Shown here piece after piece: positions 1 to 11,770 of a DNA stretch of 64,000 nt. The position numbers and the translations under genes are program-made. Within the stretch, counting starts at the first letter, position 1. Every line of letters begins with the position of its first letter. The notes beneath the pieces were generated by a model. That model worked only from the letters and a program-made list of their open reading frames with translations, was not told where the DNA came from and did not search any database. Origin of the DNA: Hofstenia miamia (taxonomy: Eukaryota > Xenacoelomorpha > Acoela); contig SCFE01000014.1 of NCBI GenBank assembly GCA_004352715.1, positions 2,638,055 through 2,702,054 on the forward strand, read 5' to 3'.

Positions 1-1161
1 TTTGTTCAGCAGACAGCTTCATTTCAGTCATAGCAGACAACAGGAAATGCACTATGGGAAATCTCCAATAATCACGTGAGATTTTGGTACAGCTTGAAGT
101 TGATTGGCCAACTTGTTTGTAAGTAACCTAACAATATGACTTGTGCAAGAAAATACAACTCTCCTCCATTGTGAAAAATTACAGCATCAGTCCTGGAACT
201 TTTTGATCAGACCTTGCATTTTATTCAAATGCAAATAATAAAAAAAATAAATAAAATTAGCTTTACCTCTTAATATTGAATTGCTTCTGGTGTCATTGGA
301 GTGCATAGATAATTATTAGTACTTTGGCAAGGGTGAAATAGTCTCTTCAACCAAAATATATTTATTCTGATATTTCTTCTTTTGTATAGTAAACATTATT
401 ATTGTACATGGTGTTATATTCTGAAGCTCTCAGCAATCTAAAGTCCAGTTTGTCCTTTTAAATTAAACTTGATAGACAGCTTGTGCATTGGATAGCTTTG
501 ATATGCCAAACTTGACAAGTAAAGAAAAGAAGAGCAGCAGCAATCTCCTGTATGTCTTTTTGTTAGTTCATCATTATGTATTCATAAATAAAATACTGTT
601 CTAGCAAGTATTATGAAATATTGAAAGCAATAGATTTCATATCATCTTCTGGTTTTGTTGGATTAATGTAGCATTAACTGCATTTCATCTTCTAATTCAA
701 TTTCTCTGATAGTAATATGAAATAATCAAATACAATTCTCAATTTATAATTTGAAAATTCTAGTTTTTGTAAACAGTGCTATTTTAGTTTGGAATATTTC
801 TGTTAAATTACACAATATTACTGACCATTGCGGTTGGTACTTTTTATCAACATATGAAATCTTGAAACTGACATAGGGAACCTTGAGATCGACATAGCAA
901 ATCATTATGACAATATGAACAAAAATTTAGCATGAATAAGGTATGAAGATTAATAACATTAGATGGGTCATTTAAAATTTTCTCATATGTATATTAAAAT
1001 ATTTATCTGATTTTTGTTATGAAATCAAGTATAATATTTTATCATTTAGTCTAGATTACAACTCAACAAACAACTGTTAAAAGTAAATTTTGGTGTCTCT
1101 TTTGATATAATTGATACGTATACCTCATTCATGCTAAATTTTTTGTTCATATTGTCATAAC
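1..1161. other. Non-coding AT-rich stretch with an inverted repeat beside a gap
   Basis: No open reading frame or recognisable gene is seen. The one structural signal is an inverted repeat: a 40-base arm at 905-944 and its near-perfect reverse complement at 1120-1160, differing by one indel and one substitution. The right arm ends one base before the run of N that starts at 1162, so the palindrome probably caused the assembly break. Confidence 0.6.
905..1160. repeat. Inverted repeat (foldback), arms about 40 bp, spacer about 175 bp
   Basis: The arm at 905-944 begins TTATGACAATATGAAC and ends AAGGTAT. The arm at 1120-1160 is its reverse complement with one substitution and one extra A. The arms are conserved and the spacer is not, so this may be the terminal inverted repeats of a small foldback element or MITE. 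No target duplication can be judged because the right side is unsequenced. Confidence 0.65.
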
Positions 1162-1450
1162 NNNNNNNNNNNNNNNNNNNNNNNNNNNNNNNNNNNNNNN
1201 NNNNNNNNNNNNNNNNNNNNNNNNNNNNNNNNNNNNNNNNNNNNNNNNNNNNNNNNNNNNNNNNNNNNNNNNNNNNNNNNNNNNNNNNNNNNNNNNNNNN
1301 NNNNNNNNNNNNNNNNNNNNNNNNNNNNNNNNNNNNNNNNNNNNNNNNNNNNNNNNNNNNNNNNNNNNNNNNNNNNNNNNNNNNNNNNNNNNNNNNNNNN
1401 NNNNNNNNNNNNNNNNNNNNNNNNNNNNNNNNNNNNNNNNNNNNNNNNNN
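1162..1450. other. Assembly gap (289 N)
   Basis: Run of N, bounded on the left by an inverted-repeat arm and on the right by a TA microsatellite (1451-1481). Both are structures that commonly stop an assembly. Confidence 0.99.

Positions 1451-1481
<31 letters not shown>
1451..1481. repeat. (TA)n microsatellite
   Basis: Uninterrupted AT dinucleotide repeat directly after the gap. A second, similar (TA)n tract lies at about 3201-3237. Each is followed or preceded by a motif resembling AGAGGTGCTTTGT, so they may be the ends of one repeat family, but this is weak. Confidence 0.85.
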
Positions 1482-1482
<1 letters not shown>

Positions 1483-2114
1483 TTATACTTTGTTATTTAC
1501 AGAGGTGCTTTGTTGAATTTACAAATTATAGAGGTTGCTTTGTGGAGATAATTAAAGGGATTTCGAAGAAATATTTAAAAAATTTTTATTGAATATTTAC
1601 ATGATTTACAGATAAAATTAATATAGTATTTAACTTTTGATGTATTTATATCATTATTTTAAAACATTTTAGTAGAAATAACTAAAACATTAATTAAATA
1701 TTAGCTCATTTACAAAATTTTGCTGTTTGCTCTCTTTGCCTTCCATGAAAATTATTAATTAATTTAGTAACTGCAATTAAGTGTTAAAGTGGCATATGCT
1801 TCATCATTAGAGTTAGCAGGTTACTACTTACTAGTATACACTGACTAGTAAATTACTAGTAATGCTACTAGTAACTAATTTGAGGTTACATCTTCAGGTT
1901 ACTGGGATTAGTAATAGCTAGGGAGGTTAAAAGTTTTAGATTACATTGGGAAGATGCCTGAAACATGTAAATAGAGGGTTCTTTTAGGGAAGCACCAACC
2001 CAATAAAAATTTTTTAGGTCAACTAAAAGTAAACATTTGCTGAATTTCTGGCAACACAATACATAATCATTTACAATCACTCATTGTTGGCATGACTTTT
2101 GTAAGGCAACCAAA

Positions 2115-2351
2115 TTGCATGAGAGTACAACATACAAAGAAAAAAACATTGTTTTATTGCTTTTAGATGCTGCTTCATATATGAAGTGTGTGATTGAAAC
2201 TCTGAAACAGCTTTATCTGCACCAATTCCACATTACATGCTTCTCATATTTGGTTCACAACACTGCATTAAAGATAAAAAACCACTATCCAGAAGTTGAC
2301 AATAAAAGAATAAATTTATTAACAATCCCTTTGGTGTCAAAAACTACATAA
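2115..2351 (+). pseudogene. hAT-like transposase fragment
   Basis: A 78-codon open frame contains the segment VLLLLDAASYMKC followed by HITCFSYLVHNTALKI and HYPEVDNKRINLL. This matches the pattern (V/L)LL.TDAA.YM....L..L(Y).....H.TC..H..H..A..I....P.VD.L. It occurs in the catalytic core of hAT-superfamily transposase-like proteins that are abundant in invertebrate genomes, and it includes a catalytic Asp (here in LLDAA). The frame closes shortly after, and no further hAT motifs were recognised on either side. It is therefore a remnant and not a gene. The recognition is from remembered family patterns, not a database search. Confidence 0.6.
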
Positions 2352-3199
2352 TGTCAAGGCTAAATAAATCAGATGCCAGGCATATCATTGAGGTTGATCT
2401 TGATTAAATTTCTGCATATCTATTGGTAGAGCTCCAGTTGTGCCAACCAAGTTCCAGATCTGCCAAATGATGTTTTTCATGGTTGAAGAACTTATTCCAA
2501 AAAAATTGGCATTTTCTTGTGGCCAATATTGGTAAATACATGTATTTACATTATAATCTAACATCTGAATAAATTTTTTTGCTGCTGAATTTTTTGGATT
2601 AACAAAAAGTCAACTTTTAGGATCATTTTTAGGTCAAAAATAATCCCCCTAGTAATAATACTTTTTTTCAAGTGCATCATGAGTTCATGAGTCAATATTA
2701 CTATGTAGTGGCATGCAACCAAACAATATCATATTACTTCTTCACTCTTATAGGCATACAATGAGCTACTAACTGGGCACATACTTGAAATGGAAATTTC
2801 CCAATAATTATGGGATATGCAGGACATCAGAGTATTTTATTGGGTTGCCATGGTTATTAGTAGGTTATTGATGAGTTACTAGTAAGTTACTAGTAAACAA
2901 TTTCTAGGTTTTCACAATTTGCAAACCCTATTCATCATGGTTAAAATCCAGCATTGAGAGGCAATTTGTTGAGAAAATATATTTATAAGAGGTGCTATGT
3001 AGTGTCCCATATAGAAATCCAAATAATTGATAAATAATTTAAAAATATGATTTTGTATGCTCCATTTAGTTTAAGATAATATTTGAAGGCAGTTCAGTTG
3101 AATACTTTAATTGTAAAAGCTGAGAGGTTCTCTGTGTATGGGCTCAGATGCCCTTTGTTGAGCTACTTTAAAAATTACATACACAAAGTGCCTCTTAAA

Positions 3200-3242
<43 letters not shown>

Positions 3243-5030
3243 ATTTGTGTTAATATTAATTTTGTTCTGAATTGAAAGTAAATTCAGATAAATTTTATTT
3301 TTGACTTTACTTTATTAAAATTATGATTTTCTGAATTGTCTCAATTTAGTTAAAGGGTACCTAGAAATGTTACACCTTGGCTAGCATATCCTTTAAATTA
3401 GGGCTAGGTGTGCAAATAGGGCTTTTGTTGTTTTACATTTAATTTGTTAACTAAATTTGTTATTATTGCTACCACCTAAATTGCATGAGTAGAGAAATGC
3501 ACTGAGCTTAGGTTTTTTACTTAGCACTTAGGTTTCATTACACTGCACCCAAGAATATTAGGCCTTCTCTCCCTCTTCTGAAAAGAGCTTTAACCACATA
3601 TGATTCTTCCATTAGATTTTCTGCTTCAGGCCAGCCAAATGTGGTCACTTTTCCCTCTCTGATCTCCTGTTTACTCTTCACTTTTATTAGGAAATTGATA
3701 TTATAATATGAGGAGTTAATTGTTTACTGTATTATCAGCAAATCCATGCTCAACATGAATACTTTGTTAGATAAAGAATTAGGACTGCTGCTGATTTCCA
3801 TGTTGATGTCACATTAACTATGAATACCAAAACCAGGCTGTCAATAAACATGTCATTGTGATTATGACTAAGCTCAAGAAAGCAAAACTGCTTATATAGC
3901 TTAGCTTTATTCAGAAAAGATCTAAAAGATAAACAACACATTAATAATCTACATATGATAAACTGTCTAAACAATTAAAACAAGTTTCCTAAAATTTCAT
4001 CATTGATATCACATGTTTATCAATATATTTTTTAATGCTTTGATTAAATTTTTCCATTGGTCTCTAGTGTTGAGCTATGCATTTTCATATGCAAACATGC
4101 AGTATTCAACAAAGCTTTGAAAATTGCAAATTTTCCCTTCACAATTCTGATAAATGCAATGTTGGACATTTAATATTGATTTTCTAATTTACATTTATGC
4201 AGCCAGAACTAAGTACTTGACTAATGTTTAACATAAATAAAATATAATTTTTTCATAATTAATTTTTTAAATGCAAAATGCTCTAAAAACCCTATACCAC
4301 GTTTAACCCTATGTCTACCTTAGCACAATATAGAATATTTTTAAATAGAACAAAGTCCTTTATAATATTTTCCATTAGAACAGCTTCCTTCTAGAAAATT
4401 TTCATTAGAACATAGTGAGGGGGACAAATGCTTATAAGCTAACTTTGGACATTTATAAACATGAAAGAAATAGAGTTCTTCCCAAATTTATAATTCTTGT
4501 TTGGCCTATTATGTGGTGGTTTCTAATTATCTCCTCATTATGTAGAGAAATATGTTTGCAAACATGAGTTTGGTAAAGTCTCTATTAAAGGGTGGTGGAC
4601 TTTCACCCAAAATCAAAAACTGTCAAAAAGCTACTATATAGCTAATTAATAAACAGAAGTCCTTATAGTAGGTTGCCAGGTCCTATAATATGCATTTTAA
4701 AGAAATTCAGCATAAAGCTTGAATTTTGCTATTGCATCAAATGATCTAATTGAAGTTCCCCACAGAATTTGGGACAATATACAGCAGCTTTTTAAAATGT
4801 TTTTTGATAACCTGCTCACAATTATTCAGGTATTAGGACCTAGCAAATTTGGGACATTTTTGTGAATACCATTTTGCAAAAGCATGCATCTGAATTTTTC
4901 AATTAGGTATCCTAATAAAAGAAAATGTTAGGCAGGTATTTTAAAAATACTTAATTTTTGAACCCTTGACGATTGCTATTAGAGGTTCCATTGAATATTC
5001 ATATTTATATTAGGAATTTTACAATTATTA
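2352..5030. other. No gene seen; AT-rich, one (TA)n tract
   Basis: Only short, composition-driven open frames occur. A TA repeat lies at about 3201-3237. Nothing else is recognisable. Confidence 0.6.
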
Positions 5031-5325
5031 ATTTGGAGAAATTGAATTTTGATGAAAGGAAATTTGTCGAAATTTCTCCTTGTCATTTAGTAAATCTAGC
5101 GATTGCAGAGAATATATTTTAGTAAAATGAAATAGCAATAATTTGGGGCTTTTGATTGTGACTGCAGCTTGATATTTTAATTTGGAGAAATTGAAATTTG
5201 AGGAAAGAACATTTGTCGAAATTTCTCCTTGTCATTTAGTAAATTTAGCGAATGCAGAGAATATATTTTAGTAACATGAAATAGCAATAATTTGGGGGTT
5301 TTGATTGTGACTGCAGCTTGATATT
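5031..5325. repeat. Tandem duplication, two copies of a 149-bp unit
   Basis: The unit beginning ATTTGGAGAAATTGAA at 5031 is repeated at 5180, with a period of 149 bases. Both copies end in ..GACTGCAGCTTGATATT and differ by scattered substitutions. No N lies nearby, so unlike the gap duplications this is probably real. Confidence 0.8.
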
Positions 5326-5510
5326 CGTGATCAGCTCGATATTCAAATACAGGCGAAATTTGAAAAAATAACATTTGGACTATTGCAAGCTTATTTTAAT
5401 TGGCAAGTAATTACCGGATTCATGTTTAATTAATAAATTTTTAAATTTCAAATTAAATTGTTGAAATTTTGCTTGTATTTGACTATCGAGCTGCAGTCAC
5501 AACCCCATAG
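5294..5510. repeat. Inverted repeat overlapping the tandem duplication
   Basis: Sequence around 5303-5350 (TGTGACTGCAGCTTGATATT, then TATTCAAATACAGGCGAAATTT) recurs inverted and diverged at about 5460-5504 (TGTATTTGACTATCGAGC then TGCAGTCACAA). The arms are about 40 bases with small indels. This looks like one end of a foldback or MITE element. Confidence 0.5.
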
Positions 5511-5905
5511 CTTGTAGTTTTGTTGCCAATGATATTTCTAGTGCAGCATTCTGGTAATTTGTCTTAATGGCTAATATAACTTATTATTTTTGCATGTTTC
5601 TACGTAAATACATTTTTAGGCTAATTTTGCTTTAATCATGTCAATGTATTACTGTAGCATTCTTAACAATTTTTATGAAATAATTTTACTACAAATTTCG
5701 AATAACCATGGCCGATTTTGATAGCAGGCCTAATCTGCTTTTTTATCCAATTTTTCTGTCAGAATCTTGTGAGCACATTAAGAGGTATTTATACAAAATT
5801 TTTTAATTTTTTTATAAATTAATCTTTCGTGATCAGTTGTTGAAGACAGCTTTGTCAAGCATTATCAAACAAAATCTTTCAAGAGTGATGGAAATAAATC
5901 CTATG

Positions 5906-6859
5906 CAGTAGAATTCGTATATATCAATATCTACAAGTCTTTCATTCAATGTCGATGTAGGCGAATGTCGACATATGCGAACTTGAAATTTCGAGCCAAC
6001 TGATGCAAGAATACAACAAATGTAAATATAAAAATACAAAAACTGAACAAAGATCTAAGAGGTGGAAAAAACTTAAAATCGAGGTTTACGAGCAATAAAG
6101 CTTACTCATTTTTACCACTAGTTTGTCAGTCAATTCAGAAATGCGGTCAACACGGAGCCGCAAGGCATGGCAGTTGGATTTTTTCGAAAGCTATTTATGT
6201 CGATGTTCGCGAATCTTCTTAAGCGAGTTGAACATTTGGGTCAAAATACGCGAATTTTCGATGACTGATGTCGATATATTCGAATTTTGTGAGCATATTT
6301 TAAGTTAATTGACGACACCTTTCGAATACCTATAGCCTTTCAGGATTTGCAGATGATCTCACACCAGTAGTTCCAGGAAATTAATACACCGGGACGTAGC
6401 TATTATCATTCTTAGTGCCTTTAAAGGTCATTTCTCGTCGAAGAATCTTAGTTTCAATAAATCCAAAAGTCAAGAAATGACCATTAATTTTTTAAGACAA
6501 TTTGTATCTGAATTACCCAACATACCACGGTCACATTCCATTAAATTTTTTAAATTTTTGGCGTTATTCTGATGAAGTTTTTACCTTTGCGGTCCATATC
6601 TAGAGTGTTGTTAAAAACATTAAATTACATTAATACGACAAGAAGCTGCTCCAAATTGTTACAGGAGTTGAAGACTGAAAATAAGCATGCCACCCGTTCT
6701 AAAGACGAAATATGAGAACAATTTCATCCTGTTCCCAAACCGACTGCTGAGAACCATGAAGGAAGTATCTTGAATAGATGTTTTATCTGTTCTTAAATAA
6801 AAGTTTTCTTCTTTCTTAATTTTCGATATATGCGAATTCAATGCATGGGAATTCTACTG
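5906..6859. mobile_element. Candidate pogo/Tigger-like MITE
   Basis: The left end begins CAGTAGAATTCGTATATAT. The right end, read in reverse complement from 6859, begins CAGTAGAATTCCCATGC and then contains GAATTCGCATATATCGA. The ends therefore share the first 11 bases and a related internal segment. CAGTAGAATTC-like termini are seen in pogo/Tigger-group elements. TA follows the right end; the left flank is TG, a decayed TA at best. Interior open frames of about 60 codons are not transposase-like. Confidence 0.45.
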
Positions 6860-7908
6860 TACTTATAAAGTTTACTAATCAAACTAACAGTTCACGAAAT
6901 ATTTATCAATACTTCGAAATTTACAGTAAACTGAGACAGCGCGGTGGACTAGCATTCGTGCAATATTTTCCCCAACATAGAATACAATATTATCTTGAAG
7001 CAATATGTACATTGGTTTGACAAAGAAGGATAAAAATTAACGCCAGGTTTATTTTTTATATAGTAATGCTATTGTCATAAAATTTAGCACAAAATTAGCA
7101 TGGGATAAAAAGCTTGAAAAAAAATTTAAAAAAATTTTTATCCTGTCATTTTTGCTGACGTCAGGAATTTTGCAAAAAATTTTGGTAAGAATGCTAAAAG
7201 ATGTCAAAATGGTTAACATTTTTCTATTAAAAATACAAATTATAAGGTCTAGTAATAACTTAAGGCATTTTAATTTGTATTTATTAATTCTGATGCCTGC
7301 ATTTTTTGTAGCAAGCACAGTTTTTATGTATCTATATTAAAATGAATGTCAATCACGTCATAATTCTTTGAACAAAAATGATTTCGCCCTAAAATTCTCA
7401 TATAATGTGTAAAACTAAATTTAATGCAGTGAAAAGCCAACCTTTAAAATTTGTTGAGAAAAATTTAAATGGGAGATACATTATTCCACCGCCCCGCCCC
7501 TGTGAAAAATAGGGTTGACCAACATGGACTTTGTATGTATTGTGATTTCTATATAATATATGGGATGCTGGGACTGAAATTGTCCACATGTTGCTAAGCC
7601 GCGCTAGTGCTCGAACGGATTATTTCCTCTGAAAATGCCAATTTCAATCGTTGTAAAGGAACCTCTGATAATCTTCTTGATCTTGTACCACCTCTTGTAA
7701 TATTTTTGAGGTTATTTCTTAGTACCGCATTAAGTTTCAAAAAGTTATTCCAATTTAAGCAAAGGAAACAAACAGAGGTGTTTATAGTTTCTAGGGTGCC
7801 ATCTGATAAAAAGACTAACCGCATTTTTAAAGATGTAGTTCATTAATTGTGGTTGAAGTTTTTTCGAAATTAAATTACTATTTCTATTAAATTTGTTTAC
7901 CAATCAAT

Positions 7909-7910
<2 letters not shown>
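6860..7910. other. No recognisable gene
   Basis: Overlapping 60- to 90-codon frames occur on both strands, including 7607-7846 (+) and 7594-7824 (-). None shows a family motif, a splice context or a polyadenylation signal, and they shadow one another. Confidence 0.55.

Positions 7911-8000
<90 letters not shown>
7911..8000. repeat. Palindromic trinucleotide repeat (AAT)10(ATT)20
   Basis: About ten AAT units run directly into about twenty ATT units, giving a perfect reverse-complement junction near 7940. This can fold into a long hairpin. ATT arrays often derive from LINE 3' tails; two head-to-head tails would give this structure. Confidence 0.9.
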
Positions 8001-8001
<1 letters not shown>

Positions 8002-8101
8002 ATGGCGCTGAATACACCTCACATACTATAATGGCGCTGAATAAAAAAATATTACAATGACGCTTATTAGTTTTGCCCGATTATTACAATGGCGCTTAAT
8101 A
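8001..8101. repeat. Cluster of TAATGGCGCTGAATA-type motifs
   Basis: Four related units occur in 100 bases: AATGGCGCTGAATA at 8001 and 8030, AATGACGCTTATTA at about 8056, and AATGGCGCTTAATA at about 8088. Reverse-complement units lie at 8803 (TAGCGCCATTATA) and 8834 (TATTCAGCCGCCATATA). Such short clustered direct and inverted units are typical of subterminal repeats of DNA transposons, where transposase binds. The element itself was not identified. Confidence 0.55.
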
Positions 8102-8696
8102 CTATTAGTATTATTTAGCAAAAACAACTTGAAATTGACTTTTTGGTATATATATAAAATAGATTAAGCAATAAGTTACATCCATATTGAATGTTCTGAA
8201 TAAAATCATATCTTGAGTATTTTTTAATAAAAAACTGTTTAGGGCGAATGCCCTTGCGAAAACTTAGATTTCTTTGCGAGTAATGTTTGGATAGGCTTAA
8301 AACTAGTTTTATTAGCTTAGACACCTAGAAAATGGTTTCCATTGTTTTAGAACCATTATAGAAACAGGATAATGTAGAACCTTTACTTAATCAAACAATT
8401 TCGAACTAGTCGTTAAATATATTCAAAAGTTCTTTCTAGTTGTAAAATGTAATTTAGAAGACAATAAAAATTAAGGTCATTTCCTTAGAAAATTTTTTAT
8501 TAGGACTATGATATTGCGAAAATGCTGATTGTGTGCGAATAATGCTCAGATCGACTTCGCACTGCTTTTATTCGCTTCTAATGTTTGTTTTACATCTAGA
8601 AAAGTTGCGTTAAGCGAAACCCAAAGCTGATTTTGCTAACACCGGCTTGGAACATTTTTACTTCAAGAACCAATCTAAGTGTGGTAAAAAAATTTC

Positions 8697-9291
8697 AATT
8701 GTGTAGATTGTTGTATGTCATCATCTAGTTTATCATTGAACAATAAGATGTACTAATATTAAATAAGAAATTACGGCCTTATTAAAGACCCTTAGTTATA
8801 TTTAGCGCCATTATAATAGTTCAAATTAGCTTGTATTCAGCCGCCATATAATAGATCGTTTTGCCAAATGTTGGAAGCCCTTTTCTCCTCAACTAATGCC
8901 CCTATCTTGCTCAAACTTAAGGCACAATTCAAGCATTGTATAGCAAAGCTCCACGCTAGGTTTCATTGGAATCGAACAACAACAATAACAATAAAGTTTC
9001 TTTTTTCGGCAGCGAGGACAATCACGGGAGATGAAGTAGGAGCAGATTGAAGAGTAGGCAAAGTGGGAGAAGAACTCTGCAAAGAGAAAGGACGCAAAAG
9101 ATTTCTTGAAGCTCGGGGCGAGGAAAAATAGCAATTACCGTTGGAGGGTTGAGAGTCAAGATAAAATTAGTAGACGCACAAGTACGACTGAAAATCTAGA
9201 AAAGGGTGCGATGTTTATTGGGACGACGAACAGAGAACGTGACACATCAGAGCGAGTGGAGTGGAAATTAGAGAACTTTATGAAATCAAAA
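8697..9291. repeat. First copy of a sequence repeated across an N gap
   Basis: This segment matches 9298-9988 almost exactly, apart from a 96-base stretch (9577-9672) present only in the second copy. The copies abut the six-N gap at 9292-9297, so this is most simply two haplotype versions of one locus placed in tandem by the scaffolder. The 82- to 83-codon frames starting at 9106 and 9803 are the same frame in both copies and have no recognisable product. Confidence 0.8.
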
Positions 9292-9297
9292 NNNNNN

Positions 9298-9988
9298 AAT
9301 TGTGTAGATTGTTGTATGTCATCATCTAGTTTATCATTGAACAATAAGATGTACTAATATTAAATAAGAAATTACGGCCTTATTAAAGACCCTTAGTTAT
9401 ATTTAGCGCCATTATAATAGTTCAAATTAGCTTGTATTCAGCCGCCATATAATAGTTCGTTTTGCCAAATGTTGGAAGCCCTTTTCTCCTCAACTAATGC
9501 CCCTATCTTGCTCAAACTTAAGGCACAATTCAAGCATTGTATAGCAAAGCTCCACGCTAGGTTTCATTGAAATCGAATAAATACTAAAGCCAAATAATGC
9601 AAAGGGCGCTGGATGCTATGGAGAGGGCGTTGAATACATGAGAATCCCCGAAAGTAGCTATTCAGCGCAGGCACAACAACAATAACAATAAAGTTTCTTT
9701 TTTCGGCAGCGAGGACAATCACGGGAGATGAAGTAGGAGCAGATTGAAGAGTAGGCAAAGTGGGAGAAGAACTCTGCAAAGAGAAAGGACGCAAAAGATT
9801 TCTTGAAGCTCGGGGCGAGGAAAAATAGCAATTACCGTTGGAGGGTTGAGAGTCAAGATAAAATTAGTAGACGCACAAGTACGACTGAAAATCTAGAAAA
9901 GGGTGCGATGTTTATTGGGACGACGAACAGAGAACGTGACACATCAGAGCGAGTGGAGTGGAAATTAGAGAACTTTATGAAATCAAAA
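9298..9988. repeat. Second copy, with a 96-bp insertion relative to the first
   Basis: Equivalent to 8697-9291. The extra 96 bases at 9577-9672 contain three more GGCGC-type motifs (AGGGCGCTGGATG at 9603, AGGGCGTTGAATAC at 9624, TATTCAGCGCAGG at 9659). The length difference between the two copies thus involves the same motif family that clusters at 8001-8101. Confidence 0.8.
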
Positions 9989-9999
9989 GAATCAAGGTC

Positions 10000-11770
10000 C
10001 AATTTGCGAGTGAGCAAATGATTGAACAGTTGGAGGTCAAAGGTATGAAAGAAGGGAGATAGAAGTATACGCCCAAAATGTAGTTCTTTATAAATTAATT
10101 TCGTTCGTTTCAAATTGTATTAAGAAGCCGAATTTTCTTTCCAATTTAGACCGGTTATAAATTCAAATTTAGTACAAGTGTGGGGTTGTTTCCCCAACCA
10201 CTCCCACATTTTCGCTTCTGAGCGCAAACATTTCTTGTACACAACTTGATTAGACTATTGCTTGATGATAATACAGGAAAAAATTTTCAATCAATTGCGT
10301 AAGTTTTATTTATTTATTTTCCTTTGTACAAAAAAATTCCTACAATTGATTTATGTTCACCTTAAATCGCTTTGTCTAAGGATATTCTTGTATTTTAAAA
10401 TACAAAGAAGCTCGGATGAGGAAACCTTCACTATTTATCCACATACTTCTGAACCTATAATTGGTTTAGTAATTATTTTTTATATTCAACTAATGGCTTT
10501 GACAACCGTTGAGTTTGATCAGATATACCATCTGCAAGTCCAGTATGATTATAAATATTTAGTCATTTAGTATAAATGTTACACAAGACAAAACAGTTCA
10601 TGAAAACATTTAGGTTGTTTACTACTAGAATTTCATTTAAATCATGGGGGTTAAATATGTTGCATACGCTTCTATTTAGGATTATCCTTTCGTTCAAGAT
10701 TATGATAGTGTAGAGCTATGATATGGAAATCATACATTTTCTTTCGCTTTTCTAACATATATTAATAGCATTTTATATTGCTTAAACCCTGTTTTGACTA
10801 CGTTACTTCACGTAGTTTTACTGTTTATTTGTGAGGCTTAAATATAAAATTCGTAATGCGAGATGGTGATTATTTTAATTCAAACATTTCGTTTTATATT
10901 TAATTACAAATCGATTAGGCCCCGGTTTTTATTCACTAGATTGTCTGATTATTTAATGTTATCTAAATGAAGTTAGCAACGGAATCTCCAGATGAAAAAA
11001 ATTGATGCTAAGGTGCTGAAAACGTTAACTAATACAGATTATTCGAATATTCAAATTAACCGTGTGCAAACTAAATAATACGAATCTATTCGTATTACAA
11101 TATATATCCTATATAAGTACAGCTTATTGTAAATTGCTATTTTCTATTCATGAATATCTTGGGTTGGATTAGTACAATCAACCTCAGATAATTGCAAAAA
11201 AACTACATGTAGAAAGTTAAAGTCCATTTTTAAGATGCTTAGGAAATAATGTAAATTTAAATACAGTATTTTCATGAAATTATCAAAATTAGCAGAACAC
11301 TTAAAATCCATATTTTAGCTTTTAACTTGGATTTAGAAGCAATGAGGAACGGAACTGATTTCATCAACTTTCTTAGTTATGCATATATTTATTTAATATA
11401 GAACAGCCGTGATGTGCAAACGTAAAAACATTTGCTGCCAGCTTTGATAATATTCACCCCAACTTTTCTTTACATTTTCAGTCTTCTATCGTACCCAAAA
11501 GTCCATGTACTTCAATTTGTTATGCACATTAAAATTTGAATGCCATACAAACCTTTTTGAAACATATTTTACTAGAGAATTCTTTTATAATTTGCACTTA
11601 AATATTGCCTATTATTTTATGTAATTTTTCTCATTCAAATTTTTTGGATTATTTAAACGTAAGGATCTGAGATCTTTAAATCAATAAACCTATTTTAATG
11701 TTTCGAGTTTTCTATTTGTCATTTCCTTCCTGTTTACTTTTATTGAAATTATTCATAAGCACGTGGACTA
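10000..11770. other. Intergenic, no gene seen; includes the upstream region of the membrane-protein gene
   Basis: A 102-codon frame at 10262-10570 (+) is low-complexity and lacks any family motif. No convincing TATA box or upstream exon for the 11,771 gene could be defined; TATA-like runs are everywhere in this AT-rich DNA. Confidence 0.5.

Noticed and set aside
10262-10570. 102-codon plus-strand frame
   Set aside because: Low-complexity AT-driven composition with no family motif; expected by chance in a window of this size and composition.
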